Source of the DNA: Mariprofundaceae bacterium
GTDB taxonomy: Bacteria > Pseudomonadota > Zetaproteobacteria > Mariprofundales > Mariprofundaceae
Direction: 5' to 3'
DNA: 6,823 bases
Assembly (NCBI GenBank): GCA_030950875.1
Contig: JAUZQS010000286.1
Location: 1-6,823 of the forward strand
A program made the translations under genes and the position numbers. Shown here piece after piece: positions 1-6,799 of the stretch; the first letter of the stretch is position 1; every line of letters begins with the position of its first letter. The notes below the pieces were generated by a model. It had not been told where the DNA came from. It made no database searches and was given only the letters and a program-made list of their open reading frames with translations.

Positions 1-32
1 CAGCTGAAGTATGGCTTATTAATAAAACATCG

Positions 33-38
33 AAGGAG
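33..38 (+). promoter_or_regulatory. groES ribosome binding site
   Basis: AAGGAG ends 8 bases before the groES ATG at 47. This is a full-strength Shine-Dalgarno match and fixes the start. Only 46 bases lie upstream of groES in the window. I see no CIRCE-type inverted repeat (TTAGCACTC-N9-GAGTGCTAA) or complete sigma32 promoter in them, so the heat-shock control region must lie further left. Confidence 0.9.
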
Positions 39-46
39 ATACAACG

Positions 47-343
47 ATGGCAACTAAGGTTCGTCCTTTACATGATCGCGTGATCGTTCGTCGCTTAGAC
101 GAAGAAGAAAAATCTTCAGGTGGAATTATTATTCCTGATTCTGCAAAAGAAAAACCTGTGCAAGGTGAAATTGTCTCTGTTGGTAAGGGCAAGATTTTGG
201 ATAATGGCGAAGTTCGCTCATTGGATGTGCAAGAAGGTGATGTTGTTATCTTTTCAACCTATGCTGGCACAGAAATTAAATTAGACGGTGAAACATTCTT
301 GATGATGCGTGAAGATGACATTCTCGGTGTGATCACTAAGTAA
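47..343 (+). CDS. groES: Co-chaperonin GroES (10 kDa)
   Basis: GroES forms the heptameric lid that closes the GroEL cage during ATP-driven protein folding in the cytosol. The 98-residue product is the usual length for the family. It opens with the typical RPLHDRV block (residues 6-12). The mobile loop that contacts GroEL lies at about residues 18-32 and carries the SSGGIIIP motif. The C-terminal half has the expected [15 protein letters not shown] segment, and the protein ends [10 protein letters not shown]. The start is supported by a strong AAGGAG site. It is the first gene of a groES-groEL operon, but the 155-bp gap to groEL is longer than the few dozen bases usual for this operon because a repeat element lies there. 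The stop codon TAA (341-343) is itself part of that element's left end. Confidence 0.98.
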   Translation: MATKVRPLHDRVIVRRLDEEEKSSGGIIIPDSAKEKPVQGEIVSVGKGKILDNGEVRSLDVQEGDVVIFSTYAGTEIKLDGETFLMMREDDILGVITK

Positions 344-460
344 CTATCCTGCTCACCACTGCTTTGCCCGATGGCTGTGTTGGGATATGCTCACTTATAA
401 TTTTAAGCTGCGCTTTCCCGCCTTTCCCTCGAACAAATCAGCGGCAATCTGAATAGTTAC
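340..460. repeat. 121-bp imperfect palindromic element between groES and groEL
   Basis: The ends are a perfect 8-bp inverted repeat: GTAACTAT at 340-347 and ATAGTTAC at 453-460. The pairing continues inward, so arms 340-366 and 434-460 match at 20 of 27 positions. The centre holds a small CTTA/TAAG stem (394-397 with 404-407). The sequence is homologous to 3982-4150 in this window: 340-416 aligns without gaps to 3982-4058 (54/77 identical) and 421-460 aligns to 4111-4150 (29/40). The groE copy lacks about 50 bases of the middle. No transposase is present, so it is a non-autonomous interspersed repeat. It lies within the presumed groESL mRNA and would fold into a long hairpin between the two cistrons. 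I see no target duplication that I can defend. Confidence 0.8.
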
Positions 461-484
461 AACATACTTAAAAATAAATACATT

Positions 485-490
485 CAGGAG
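485..490 (+). promoter_or_regulatory. groEL ribosome binding site
   Basis: CAGGAG ends 8 bases before the groEL ATG at 499. It lies downstream of the palindromic element, so groEL keeps its own ribosome entry site. The 24 bases between the element and this site are AT-rich, as is usual for a leader. Confidence 0.85.
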
Positions 491-495
491 ATTGA

Positions 496-2142
<1,647 letters not shown>

Positions 2143-2169
2143 GCTGCTTCTACTTAGGAAGCTTAGTAT

Positions 2170-2201
2170 GAAAAAGGCGGCCTATTTGGGTCGCCTTTTT
2201 T
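2170..2201. terminator. Bidirectional rho-independent terminator, groEL / ribF
   Basis: AAAAAGGCG (2171-2179) pairs with CGCCTTTTT (2192-2200), and the stem extends inward through a G-T pair and two C-G pairs around a short AT-rich loop. It is flanked by a T-run on the plus strand and, by symmetry, on the minus strand. It therefore serves both groEL (stop at 2142) and the convergent ribF (stop at 2219). A second, bulged hairpin overlaps the groEL stop (TAAGC 2140-2144 with GCTTA 2161-2165). Confidence 0.9.
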
Positions 2202-2218
2202 GTTTTCAAAGCGCGGGG

Positions 2219-3151
2219 TTATTCTGTGTCTGAAGCCAAAATATCTCGAGCTCTATGACAGTCTTTAGCAATTTGCTGAGCCAAATCATCTGAGCCTGCA
2301 AAGCTGCGATCTTCACGAATACGCTGGACAAACTCGACATGTAAACATTGCCCATACAAATCCACCTGAGCATCCAGCAGATGTGTTTCCAAGAGTAGTG
2401 TTCGGCCATTAAATGTTGGGCGGTAGCCTAAGTAAGCAGCACCATGCCATTGTTGGGCGTCGGTATGAGCCTTTACTGCATAAATGCCAACGGGCGGGTG
2501 GGCCAAGTCTGCAACATCTACATTGGCAGTTGGAAAATTCATTTTTCGACCACGTTTTTCACCATGTAAAACCTCTCCAGCAATGCTGTAGGGGCGGCCT
2601 AGAAGTTGCGTGGCGAGATCAAGTTCAGCAGCTTCAATGTTCGAGCGAATGCGACTCGATGATACAACAGCCCCTTGCATCTCAAAAGCAGCGGCTTCAG
2701 AAACCGTAAACCCGACATCATCGCCCAAGGCCCGTAAATCTGTGACGTGGCCTTGTCGATCATGTCCAAAAGCAAAGTCATAACCGACATGCATATGTTT
2801 GAATGAAAAAGTATCATACAAAGTCTGAGAGAATTTTTCAGCAGACCATGTAGCAAGTTCTTGGGTGAATTCAAGAAGTAACACGGCTTCGACATCTGCT
2901 TTTTCGAGATATTGCAAACGTTCATGTACGTGGCACAAACGACGTGGAGCTTCTTCAGGAAACAGCACGGCACGCGGGTGAGGTTCAAAAGTCACTACAA
3001 TAGCTAAACCACCAACAGCTTGGGCATGGCCTTTAAGTTCGGCCAACACTTGCTGGTGTCCCATATGCACACCATCAAAATTCCCTACAGTAATGGCTCC
3101 GCCACATATGCCAGCCTCAGTGGCTTCTTGCCATGTATGAAATACTTTCAT
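2219..3151 (-). CDS. ribF: Bifunctional riboflavin kinase / FMN adenylyltransferase
   Basis: RibF phosphorylates riboflavin to FMN and adenylates FMN to FAD in the cytosol. The 310-residue length fits the family. The N-terminal adenylyltransferase domain shows the nucleotidyl-transferase motif GNFDGVHMGH (23-32), the TFEPHPR block (54-60) and VVSSSRIRS (162-170, the usual ISSTRIR position). The C-terminal kinase domain shows GEVLHGEKRGRKMNFPTAN (192-210), where PTAN is the flavokinase signature, followed by GYRPTF (242-247), LETHLLD (254-260) and RIRED (277-281). The ATG overlaps the nudF stop as ATGA and has its own strong AAGGAG site inside nudF, so translation is probably coupled. No FMN riboswitch is visible upstream. 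The pairing with nudF is not the common ileS-lspA neighbourhood of ribF. Confidence 0.97.
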   Translation of the reverse strand: MKVFHTWQEATEAGICGGAITVGNFDGVHMGHQQVLAELKGHAQAVGGLAIVVTFEPHPRAVLFPEEAPRRLCHVHERLQYLEKADVEAVLLLEFTQELATWSAEKFSQTLYDTFSFKHMHVGYDFAFGHDRQGHVTDLRALGDDVGFTVSEAAAFEMQGAVVSSSRIRSNIEAAELDLATQLLGRPYSIAGEVLHGEKRGRKMNFPTANVDVADLAHPPVGIYAVKAHTDAQQWHGAAYLGYRPTFNGRTLLLETHLLDAQVDLYGQCLHVEFVQRIREDRSFAGSDDLAQQIAKDCHRARDILASDTE

Positions 3152-3756
3152 TCTAGCTCCTTGCTGATGCCCTGACTTCCAAATGCCAGTAGCAATGACA
3201 ACATCGGTGCGCCCGAATTGATTGTGCCATCATAAACCCATTGCATAGCCTCTTTGCGCGCTACCCAAAAGCAACGAATATCTTCATGCTCACTGGCAAT
3301 GCCGCCACCTTTTCCCATAGGATTGTTTTTATCAATATGCCCAAAATATAACGTAATATGCTCGGATGACCCACCTGGAGTGGAATAATATTTCCCCAAA
3401 AAAGTCATCGATGTAGGAGCGTAACCCGCTTCTTCAACAGCCTCACGGCGTGCGGCTGTTTCAGCATTTTCACCTTGATCAATCATGCCTGCAACGACTT
3501 CAACCAACCATGCATTATCGTCGCGTACGGCAGCACCAATGCGAAATTGTTCAATGAGTAACACTTCATCGTATGCCGGGTCATAGAGCAAAACGGCAAC
3601 AGCATTGCCACGCTCTAAGTGCTCGCGCTCAATATGCATTGTACCGCCATCAAAGCGTTCATGTTCGATGCTATAGCTGTCTAACTCGAAAAAACCACGG
3701 TGTAGAGGGCGCTTTGATTTGAGTGTATAATCCATAAAAGGCAATCTAGCCCGCAT
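3148..3756 (-). CDS. nudF: ADP-ribose pyrophosphatase (Nudix hydrolase, NudF type)
   Basis: This enzyme hydrolyses ADP-ribose to AMP and ribose 5-phosphate and acts on related nucleotide sugars, in the cytosol with Mg2+. The Nudix box G-x5-E-x7-REUxEExGU is complete at residues 90-112 (Gly90, Glu96, Arg104-Glu105, Glu108-Glu109, Gly111). The NudF-specific features around it are present: YRGFF-like HRGFFELD (19-26), ERGNAVAVLLYDP (48-60), LIEQFRIGA (67-75) and STPGGSSE (125-132). The C-terminal AMQWVYDGTIN also fits. At 202 residues it is of usual length. The start is uncertain. The upstream ATG (3756) lies within an inverted-repeat end, which would supply the first codons (MRAR). The alternative ATG at 3735 (MDYTLKSK) lies outside the repeat core. 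Neither has a clear Shine-Dalgarno site. It overlaps ribF by 4 bp. Confidence 0.95.
   Translation of the reverse strand: MRARLPFMDYTLKSKRPLHRGFFELDSYSIEHERFDGGTMHIEREHLERGNAVAVLLYDPAYDEVLLIEQFRIGAAVRDDNAWLVEVVAGMIDQGENAETAARREAVEEAGYAPTSMTFLGKYYSTPGGSSEHITLYFGHIDKNNPMGKGGGIASEHEDIRCFWVARKEAMQWVYDGTINSGAPMLSLLLAFGSQGISKELE
3157..3162 (-). promoter_or_regulatory. ribF ribosome binding site inside nudF
   Basis: On the minus strand AAGGAG lies 5 bases before the ribF ATG, within the last codons of nudF. Together with the ATGA stop/start overlap this fixes the ribF start and argues for translational coupling. Confidence 0.85.
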
Positions 3757-3913
3757 TATTCACAAATACTACCGCGCCCTTGCTTGTTCCTTTGTCCACA
3801 GCAAATCCTTCATCAGTCGTCCGTATGCACTGCTACGAACTTCTTCTTCAGAAGTTGTTGCAAACAAAGCCTCTGCGCAATCATCACGCCGATTCATGAA
3901 TAATGCGGGCTAG
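3746..3913. mobile_element. MITE-like element with perfect 17-bp inverted ends and CTAG flanks
   Basis: The left end (3746-3762) begins CTAGCCCGC and the right end (3897-3913) finishes GCGGGCTAG. The two are exact reverse complements over 17 bases. If CTAG is the duplicated target, the element proper is 3750-3909, about 160 bp with 13-bp terminal repeats. A TA target with 15-bp repeats fits equally well, because both CTAG and TA are palindromic. A CTAG target is known for IS5-type transposases and TA for IS630/Tc1 types; the family here is inference. The interior holds a 42-codon open frame and no transposase. It ends inside the annotated 5' end of nudF and abuts a second element at 3914. Confidence 0.7.
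3769..3897 (-). CDS. Possible 42-residue small protein, unrecognised
   Basis: On the minus strand an ATG (3897-3895) opens a 42-codon frame ending in TAG at 3771-3769, 12 bases before the upstream nudF start. The product begins MNRRDDCAEALF and ends LLWTKEQARAR. It is highly charged and helix-like (SEEEVRSSAYGRLMKDLL), more protein-like than expected for random repeat DNA. It lies almost wholly between the 17-bp inverted ends, and its start codon overlaps one of them. I do not recognise it and see no Shine-Dalgarno site. It could be a remnant of a gene cut by the element, cargo of the element, or chance. Its frame and position would allow co-transcription with nudF. Confidence 0.25.
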   Translation of the reverse strand: MNRRDDCAEALFATTSEEEVRSSAYGRLMKDLLWTKEQARAR

Positions 3914-4156
3914 GAGTCTGTCGGGCTTAGTCAACTTACTGCGAAAAATGGAGATTGGCTGCTTTTTACCTTTATTTTCGCGTAACTATGCAGTTCACCC
4001 CTGATTTTCCCGACGCCGGCGTTAAAAAGTGCTCACTTACAGGCGTAAGTTCGGCTTTGGCATCCGGCGTCGCTCTACCTCCTCCATCCATGGAGTCATC
4101 CGCCTTTTCGCCTTGGCCTCTGAAAAATCAGCGCTAACCTGAACAGCGACAGACTA
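3914..4156. mobile_element. MITE-like element containing a second copy of the groE-type palindrome
   Basis: AGTCTGTCG (3915-3923) and CGACAGACT (4147-4155) form a perfect 9-bp terminal inverted repeat around 241 bp. Inside, 3982-4150 is homologous to the element at 340-460 (83 of 117 aligned positions, two gap-free blocks) plus about 52 extra bases at 4059-4110. Its arms (3982-4008 with 4124-4150) match at 19 of 27 positions, including perfect CTGATTTT/AAAATCAG. A central structure is well formed: CGACGCCGG (4011-4019) with CCGGCGTCG (4064-4072), and ACTTAC/GTAAGT (4035-4050) with a 4-base loop. The outer left 68 bases (3914-3981) have no counterpart in the groE copy. No clean target duplication is visible (CTAG on the left, CTAA-like on the right). 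It holds no convincing gene. Confidence 0.7.
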
Positions 4157-4294
4157 ACTTTATGGTTGTGCTGAAATATTCATGCCTGAGTCTTTCCACT
4201 TTCATAAACATTTTGCGCGTGTTGCACTTGCTCTTTGAAGCCGCCGTGCTAAAAAAAATATGCCGACTTATTTGTTTCATGCTACAGTGTGCAG
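4157..4294 (+). promoter_or_regulatory. Upstream region of the response regulator, candidate promoters
   Basis: This 138-bp AT-rich stretch is repeat-free and precedes the regulator gene. Two weak promoter candidates can be named. TTGAAG (4235-4240), an 18-base spacer and TATGCC (4259-4264) is one. The other is an extended -10, TGCTACAGT (4280-4288), which would start transcription at about 4295, on the ATG itself. No direct repeats that would mark a PhoB/OmpR-type binding site are evident to me. Confidence 0.3.
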
Positions 4295-4978
4295 ATGAAG
4301 ATTTTAGTTGTTGAAGATGAAGAACGCGTTGCGCAATTTATTCAGAAAGGCCTGAAGGAAGAAGGCCATGCTGTTGATGTATCCTATGATGGTGAAGATG
4401 GCGGTTTTTTGGCGGAAGTAAATGATTATGATTTGATTTTACTTGATGTGATGTTGCCGAAGAAAAATGGTATCAGTGTGTGCCGTGAAATTCGGGCTCG
4501 TGGTATTGTAACACCTGTATTGATGTTGACGGCTCGCGATAGTGTTGAAGATCGTGTTCGTGGGTTGGATGCTGGAGCCGATGATTATTTGGTAAAACCC
4601 TTCGCTTTTGAAGAACTTTTGGCACGCGTTCGGGCACTGCTGCGTCGCCAGTCTGATAGCAAAACACCAACATTACAATTGGCTGACCTAGAACTGGACC
4701 CTATTACACGGCTTGTAACGCGTTCGGGGAAAGCGATTCGACTTACCACCAAAGAATACTCACTCTTGGAATATTTATTGCGCAATGCAAATAAAGTATT
4801 GTCGCGGACGTTGATTGGTGAGCATGTATGGGATATGAACTTTGACCCAGAAAGCAATGTGATTGATGTATATATTAGTCATTTGCGCAATAAAATTGAT
4901 AAAGGTTATGACGTGCCTTTATTACACACCATGCGTGGGCAAGGCTATTTACTTAGTGTCGATAGCCCGCTTATTTAG
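4295..4978 (+). CDS. OmpR/PhoB-family response regulator (CusR/CopR-like)
   Basis: This is a DNA-binding transcription regulator activated by phosphorylation. Residues are numbered from the ATG at 4295. The receiver domain (1-115) has the acidic pocket E7-D8-E9, phospho-acceptor Asp51 in LILLDVMLP, Thr79 in LMLTARD and Lys101 in LVKPF. A short linker leads to a winged-helix domain (about 126-222), with LTTKEYSLLEYLL, VLSRTLIGEHVWD, NVIDVYISHLRNKID and the terminal RGQGYLL typical of the OmpR/PhoB class. The 227-residue length is normal. A GTG at 4289 would add two residues; MKILVVEDEE is the standard family start, so I prefer 4295. No Shine-Dalgarno site precedes either. It lies 24 bases before its partner kinase. 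The class resembles heavy-metal regulators, but the signal and target genes cannot be read from the window. Confidence 0.95.
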   Translation: MKILVVEDEERVAQFIQKGLKEEGHAVDVSYDGEDGGFLAEVNDYDLILLDVMLPKKNGISVCREIRARGIVTPVLMLTARDSVEDRVRGLDAGADDYLVKPFAFEELLARVRALLRRQSDSKTPTLQLADLELDPITRLVTRSGKAIRLTTKEYSLLEYLLRNANKVLSRTLIGEHVWDMNFDPESNVIDVYISHLRNKIDKGYDVPLLHTMRGQGYLLSVDSPLI

Positions 4979-5002
4979 CCAAAATAGACATAGGCTCGTT
5001 TT

Positions 5003-6472
5003 ATGATGCAAAAGATACGCCTCCATATGTTGGGAACATTCCGTGGTCGCTTGGCGTTGCTGTATGTTGCCGTGGAACTAGCGATTCTTATTTTTGCAGG
5101 ATTGGTCATTTATTTCTTTTTAGCACGTCAAGTTTATCAGAACCTTGATGATGCTCTATTGTCTCAATCACATACATTGGAAATAGAGTTGGAGCAGTCG
5201 AATAGTTATTTCTGGCTGACCGTATTGGATAATTATGCCCGTGATACACGGGATTCTGTCGAACTTATTACTGCCAACGGTGTTATTCAATATACATCTG
5301 ATAAAAGCTTGGTGGGTACGGGCGGTAATCAGGTTAGTTTTGCTTTGGGTCAAGCAATGACTGGAAAAGGAGCTGTTTTTATTTCTACCGACTCGTTGCT
5401 TCGTAAAAGTAATATGCGTGTTTTGGCATTGCCCATTCATAAATCAGGGCATGTCGCCGCAGTTATATTAATTGGCCATAATACCAGTGAAATACAAAGC
5501 TTCTTTAAATTGCTGTACACCATTGGAGGATTTTTGGGGCTTATTTCAATTGTCTTGAGTGCATGGGCTGGTTATCTGATGGCAAAACGTGCCCTTCGTC
5601 CTATTGAAGCAATCAAGAAAACAGCGAGGGCAGTTGCACGTGGGGATCTTTCTCAGCGTCTATCTAGCCATGCCCGAGAGCGTGAAATTGAAGAGCTTGA
5701 AATCAACCTTAATCATATGTTTGAGGCCTTGGAGTCGAGTTTTAAGTCGCAGAAACGCTTTACTGCTGATGCTTCGCATGAGTTGCGTATGCCATTAACC
5801 ATTTTGAAAGGTGAAATTGAAGTGGCACTTCGGCAAACTCGTAGCGTTAAAGAGCATGAAAGATTGTTAAAGCAACATTTGGATATTGTGGCTCGCATGC
5901 AACGTATCGTTGATGACTTATTAACGCTGGCTCGTGCTGATGCAGGGATGCTTGAACTGGAGCAGAACACCTTAGATTTATCATTGTTGTTAGAGGAAGT
6001 TGGACAGCAGCATTTGATTTTGTACGAGCAGCGAAAGTTGCGCTTGGAAATTGATATTCAAGATGATTTGGAAGTGATGGGGGATCATGGGCAACTTGAG
6101 CGGGTCATTTTCAACTTATTGAGCAATGCTTACAAATATGCACCGCAAGGTTCCACAGTATGGCTGACTGCTTATGCCAGACAAGATCATGTACTGATTA
6201 CGGTCTGTGATGAAGGGATGGGTATTCCAGAACAACATCAGAGTCGTTTGTTTTATCGTTTTTATCGTGTTGATGATGCACGTGCGCGTAAACAAGGTAG
6301 TGCAGGGTTAGGGTTGGCGATTTGTAAACATATTGTTGGGGCACATTATGGCAAAATATGGGTAGAGAGTGAGGAAGGTAAGGGGGCATCATTCATGGTC
6401 CAGCTGCCGTTAAGTAGTATAAACCCTGAACATCATCAACGCCTTCAAACGATGCTGAAGAGTGCACCCTGA
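5003..6472 (+). CDS. Membrane sensor histidine kinase (HAMP-HisKA-HATPase, CusS-like layout)
   Basis: This inner-membrane kinase should phosphorylate the preceding regulator. Order over 489 residues: TM1 about 18-40, a periplasmic domain of about 125 residues, TM2 about 169-193, HAMP about 194-247, and HisKA with phospho-acceptor His259 in ASHELRMPLT. The HATPase domain follows, with N-box Asn371/Asn375 (FNLLSNAYKYAP), G1 box DEGMGI (403-408), F-box FYRFYR and G2 box GSAGLGLAI (432-440). All catalytic motifs are present. The oddity is Met263 at H+4, where HisKA kinases usually carry Thr or Asn. The periplasmic domain shows no cluster of His, Met or Cys to suggest metal binding, so the ligand is unknown. 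The start has no clear Shine-Dalgarno site. A hairpin overlaps the stop codon, suggesting the operon ends here. Confidence 0.95.
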   Translation: MMQKIRLHMLGTFRGRLALLYVAVELAILIFAGLVIYFFLARQVYQNLDDALLSQSHTLEIELEQSNSYFWLTVLDNYARDTRDSVELITANGVIQYTSDKSLVGTGGNQVSFALGQAMTGKGAVFISTDSLLRKSNMRVLALPIHKSGHVAAVILIGHNTSEIQSFFKLLYTIGGFLGLISIVLSAWAGYLMAKRALRPIEAIKKTARAVARGDLSQRLSSHAREREIEELEINLNHMFEALESSFKSQKRFTADASHELRMPLTILKGEIEVALRQTRSVKEHERLLKQHLDIVARMQRIVDDLLTLARADAGMLELEQNTLDLSLLLEEVGQQHLILYEQRKLRLEIDIQDDLEVMGDHGQLERVIFNLLSNAYKYAPQGSTVWLTAYARQDHVLITVCDEGMGIPEQHQSRLFYRFYRVDDARARKQGSAGLGLAICKHIVGAHYGKIWVESEEGKGASFMVQLPLSSINPEHHQRLQTMLKSAP

Positions 6473-6489
6473 GCATAAAAACTCAGGGT
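6466..6489 (+). terminator. Hairpin overlapping the kinase stop, probable terminator
   Basis: ACCCTGAG (6466-6473) pairs perfectly with CTCAGGGT (6482-6489) around an 8-base A-rich loop, and the TGA stop lies in the left arm. The bases after it (ACATTGTTCTTTAC) give only a broken T-run, so termination may be weak, or the hairpin may act mainly as a 3' end stabiliser. Confidence 0.5.
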
Positions 6490-6533
6490 ACATTGTTCTT
6501 TACTTGTTGAGGTCGCTCAGGGCAATCGCATTA

Positions 6534-6585
6534 ATGTAAAAGGGGACGCTACCCTTTATGTAAAAGGGGACGCTACCCTTTATGT
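6534..6585. repeat. 24-bp tandem repeat, two full copies, each a small palindrome
   Basis: Two identical 24-base units lie at 6534-6557 and 6558-6581, followed by the first 4 bases of a third. Each unit contains AAAGGG and CCCTTT (6539-6544 with 6552-6557 in the first) separated by GACGCTA. From memory, AAAGGGTAGCGTCCCCTTT-like motifs occur beside REP-associated (Y1/IS200-like) transposase genes in several proteobacteria. That link is recollection and not shown here. Confidence 0.85.
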
Positions 6586-6661
6586 TCTTTTTTACTGCTC
6601 TGCTAACTGTAGCATAAGGGAAAACAGGGTGAAGCTTCCATAACTTGCTATTTTTTGTTCA

Positions 6662-6700
6662 TTTCTTTTTCAGAAAAGAAAGAGAACCAAAGAAACTGCC
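6662..6700. repeat. TTTCTTTT/AAAAGAAA hairpin with following ACCAAAGAAA motif
   Basis: TTTCTTTT (6662-6669) and AAAAGAAA (6674-6681) form a perfect 8-bp stem with a TCAG loop. GAGAACCAAAGAAACTGCCC follows directly. Similar pyrimidine/purine hairpins followed by ACCAAAGAAA recur between genes in many proteobacterial genomes as I remember them. I see only one copy in this window. Confidence 0.45.
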
Positions 6701-6768
6701 CTACATAGCTGCGAACTTCCTCCACTTACATGCATAAAAAGGGCACGTGTTACTGTGCTTATCCTTTT

Positions 6769-6799
6769 GTAACTATTCAGCATGTTTGTTGAAACATGC
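6769..6799. repeat. Possible end of another groE-type palindrome, with hairpin
   Basis: GTAACTATTCAG (6769-6780) is the exact reverse complement of the right end of the groES-groEL element (449-460). It runs into a perfect hairpin, GCATGTTT (6780-6787) with AAACATGC (6792-6799). The sequence beyond does not resemble the interior of the other two copies, so this is either a different family member sharing the terminus or a chance match. Confidence 0.35.

Noticed and set aside
1..46. CIRCE operator or sigma32 promoter upstream of groES
   Set aside because: No inverted repeat or matching hexamers can be seen in the 46 available bases; the region is cut by the window edge.
2413..2988. Open frames opposite to or out of frame with ribF
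   Set aside because: RibF is intact with all motifs in its own frame; these are shadows with low-complexity, Cys/His/Leu-rich products.
3152..3200. FMN riboswitch ahead of ribF
   Set aside because: ribF overlaps nudF with no untranslated leader, so there is no room for an RFN element.
3757..3800. nudF promoter TGGACA...TAGTAT on the minus strand
   Set aside because: The hexamers are 21 bases apart, too far for a sigma70 promoter, and the second overlaps the end of the small open frame.
3955..4137. 60-codon open frame on the plus strand inside the second element
   Set aside because: It runs straight through the palindromic arms and central hairpin. The product has no recognisable features, and the homologous groE copy does not preserve the frame. 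It is an accident of repeat sequence.
6534..6585. CRISPR array
   Set aside because: The repeats are directly adjacent with no spacers, and there are only two full units and no cas genes.
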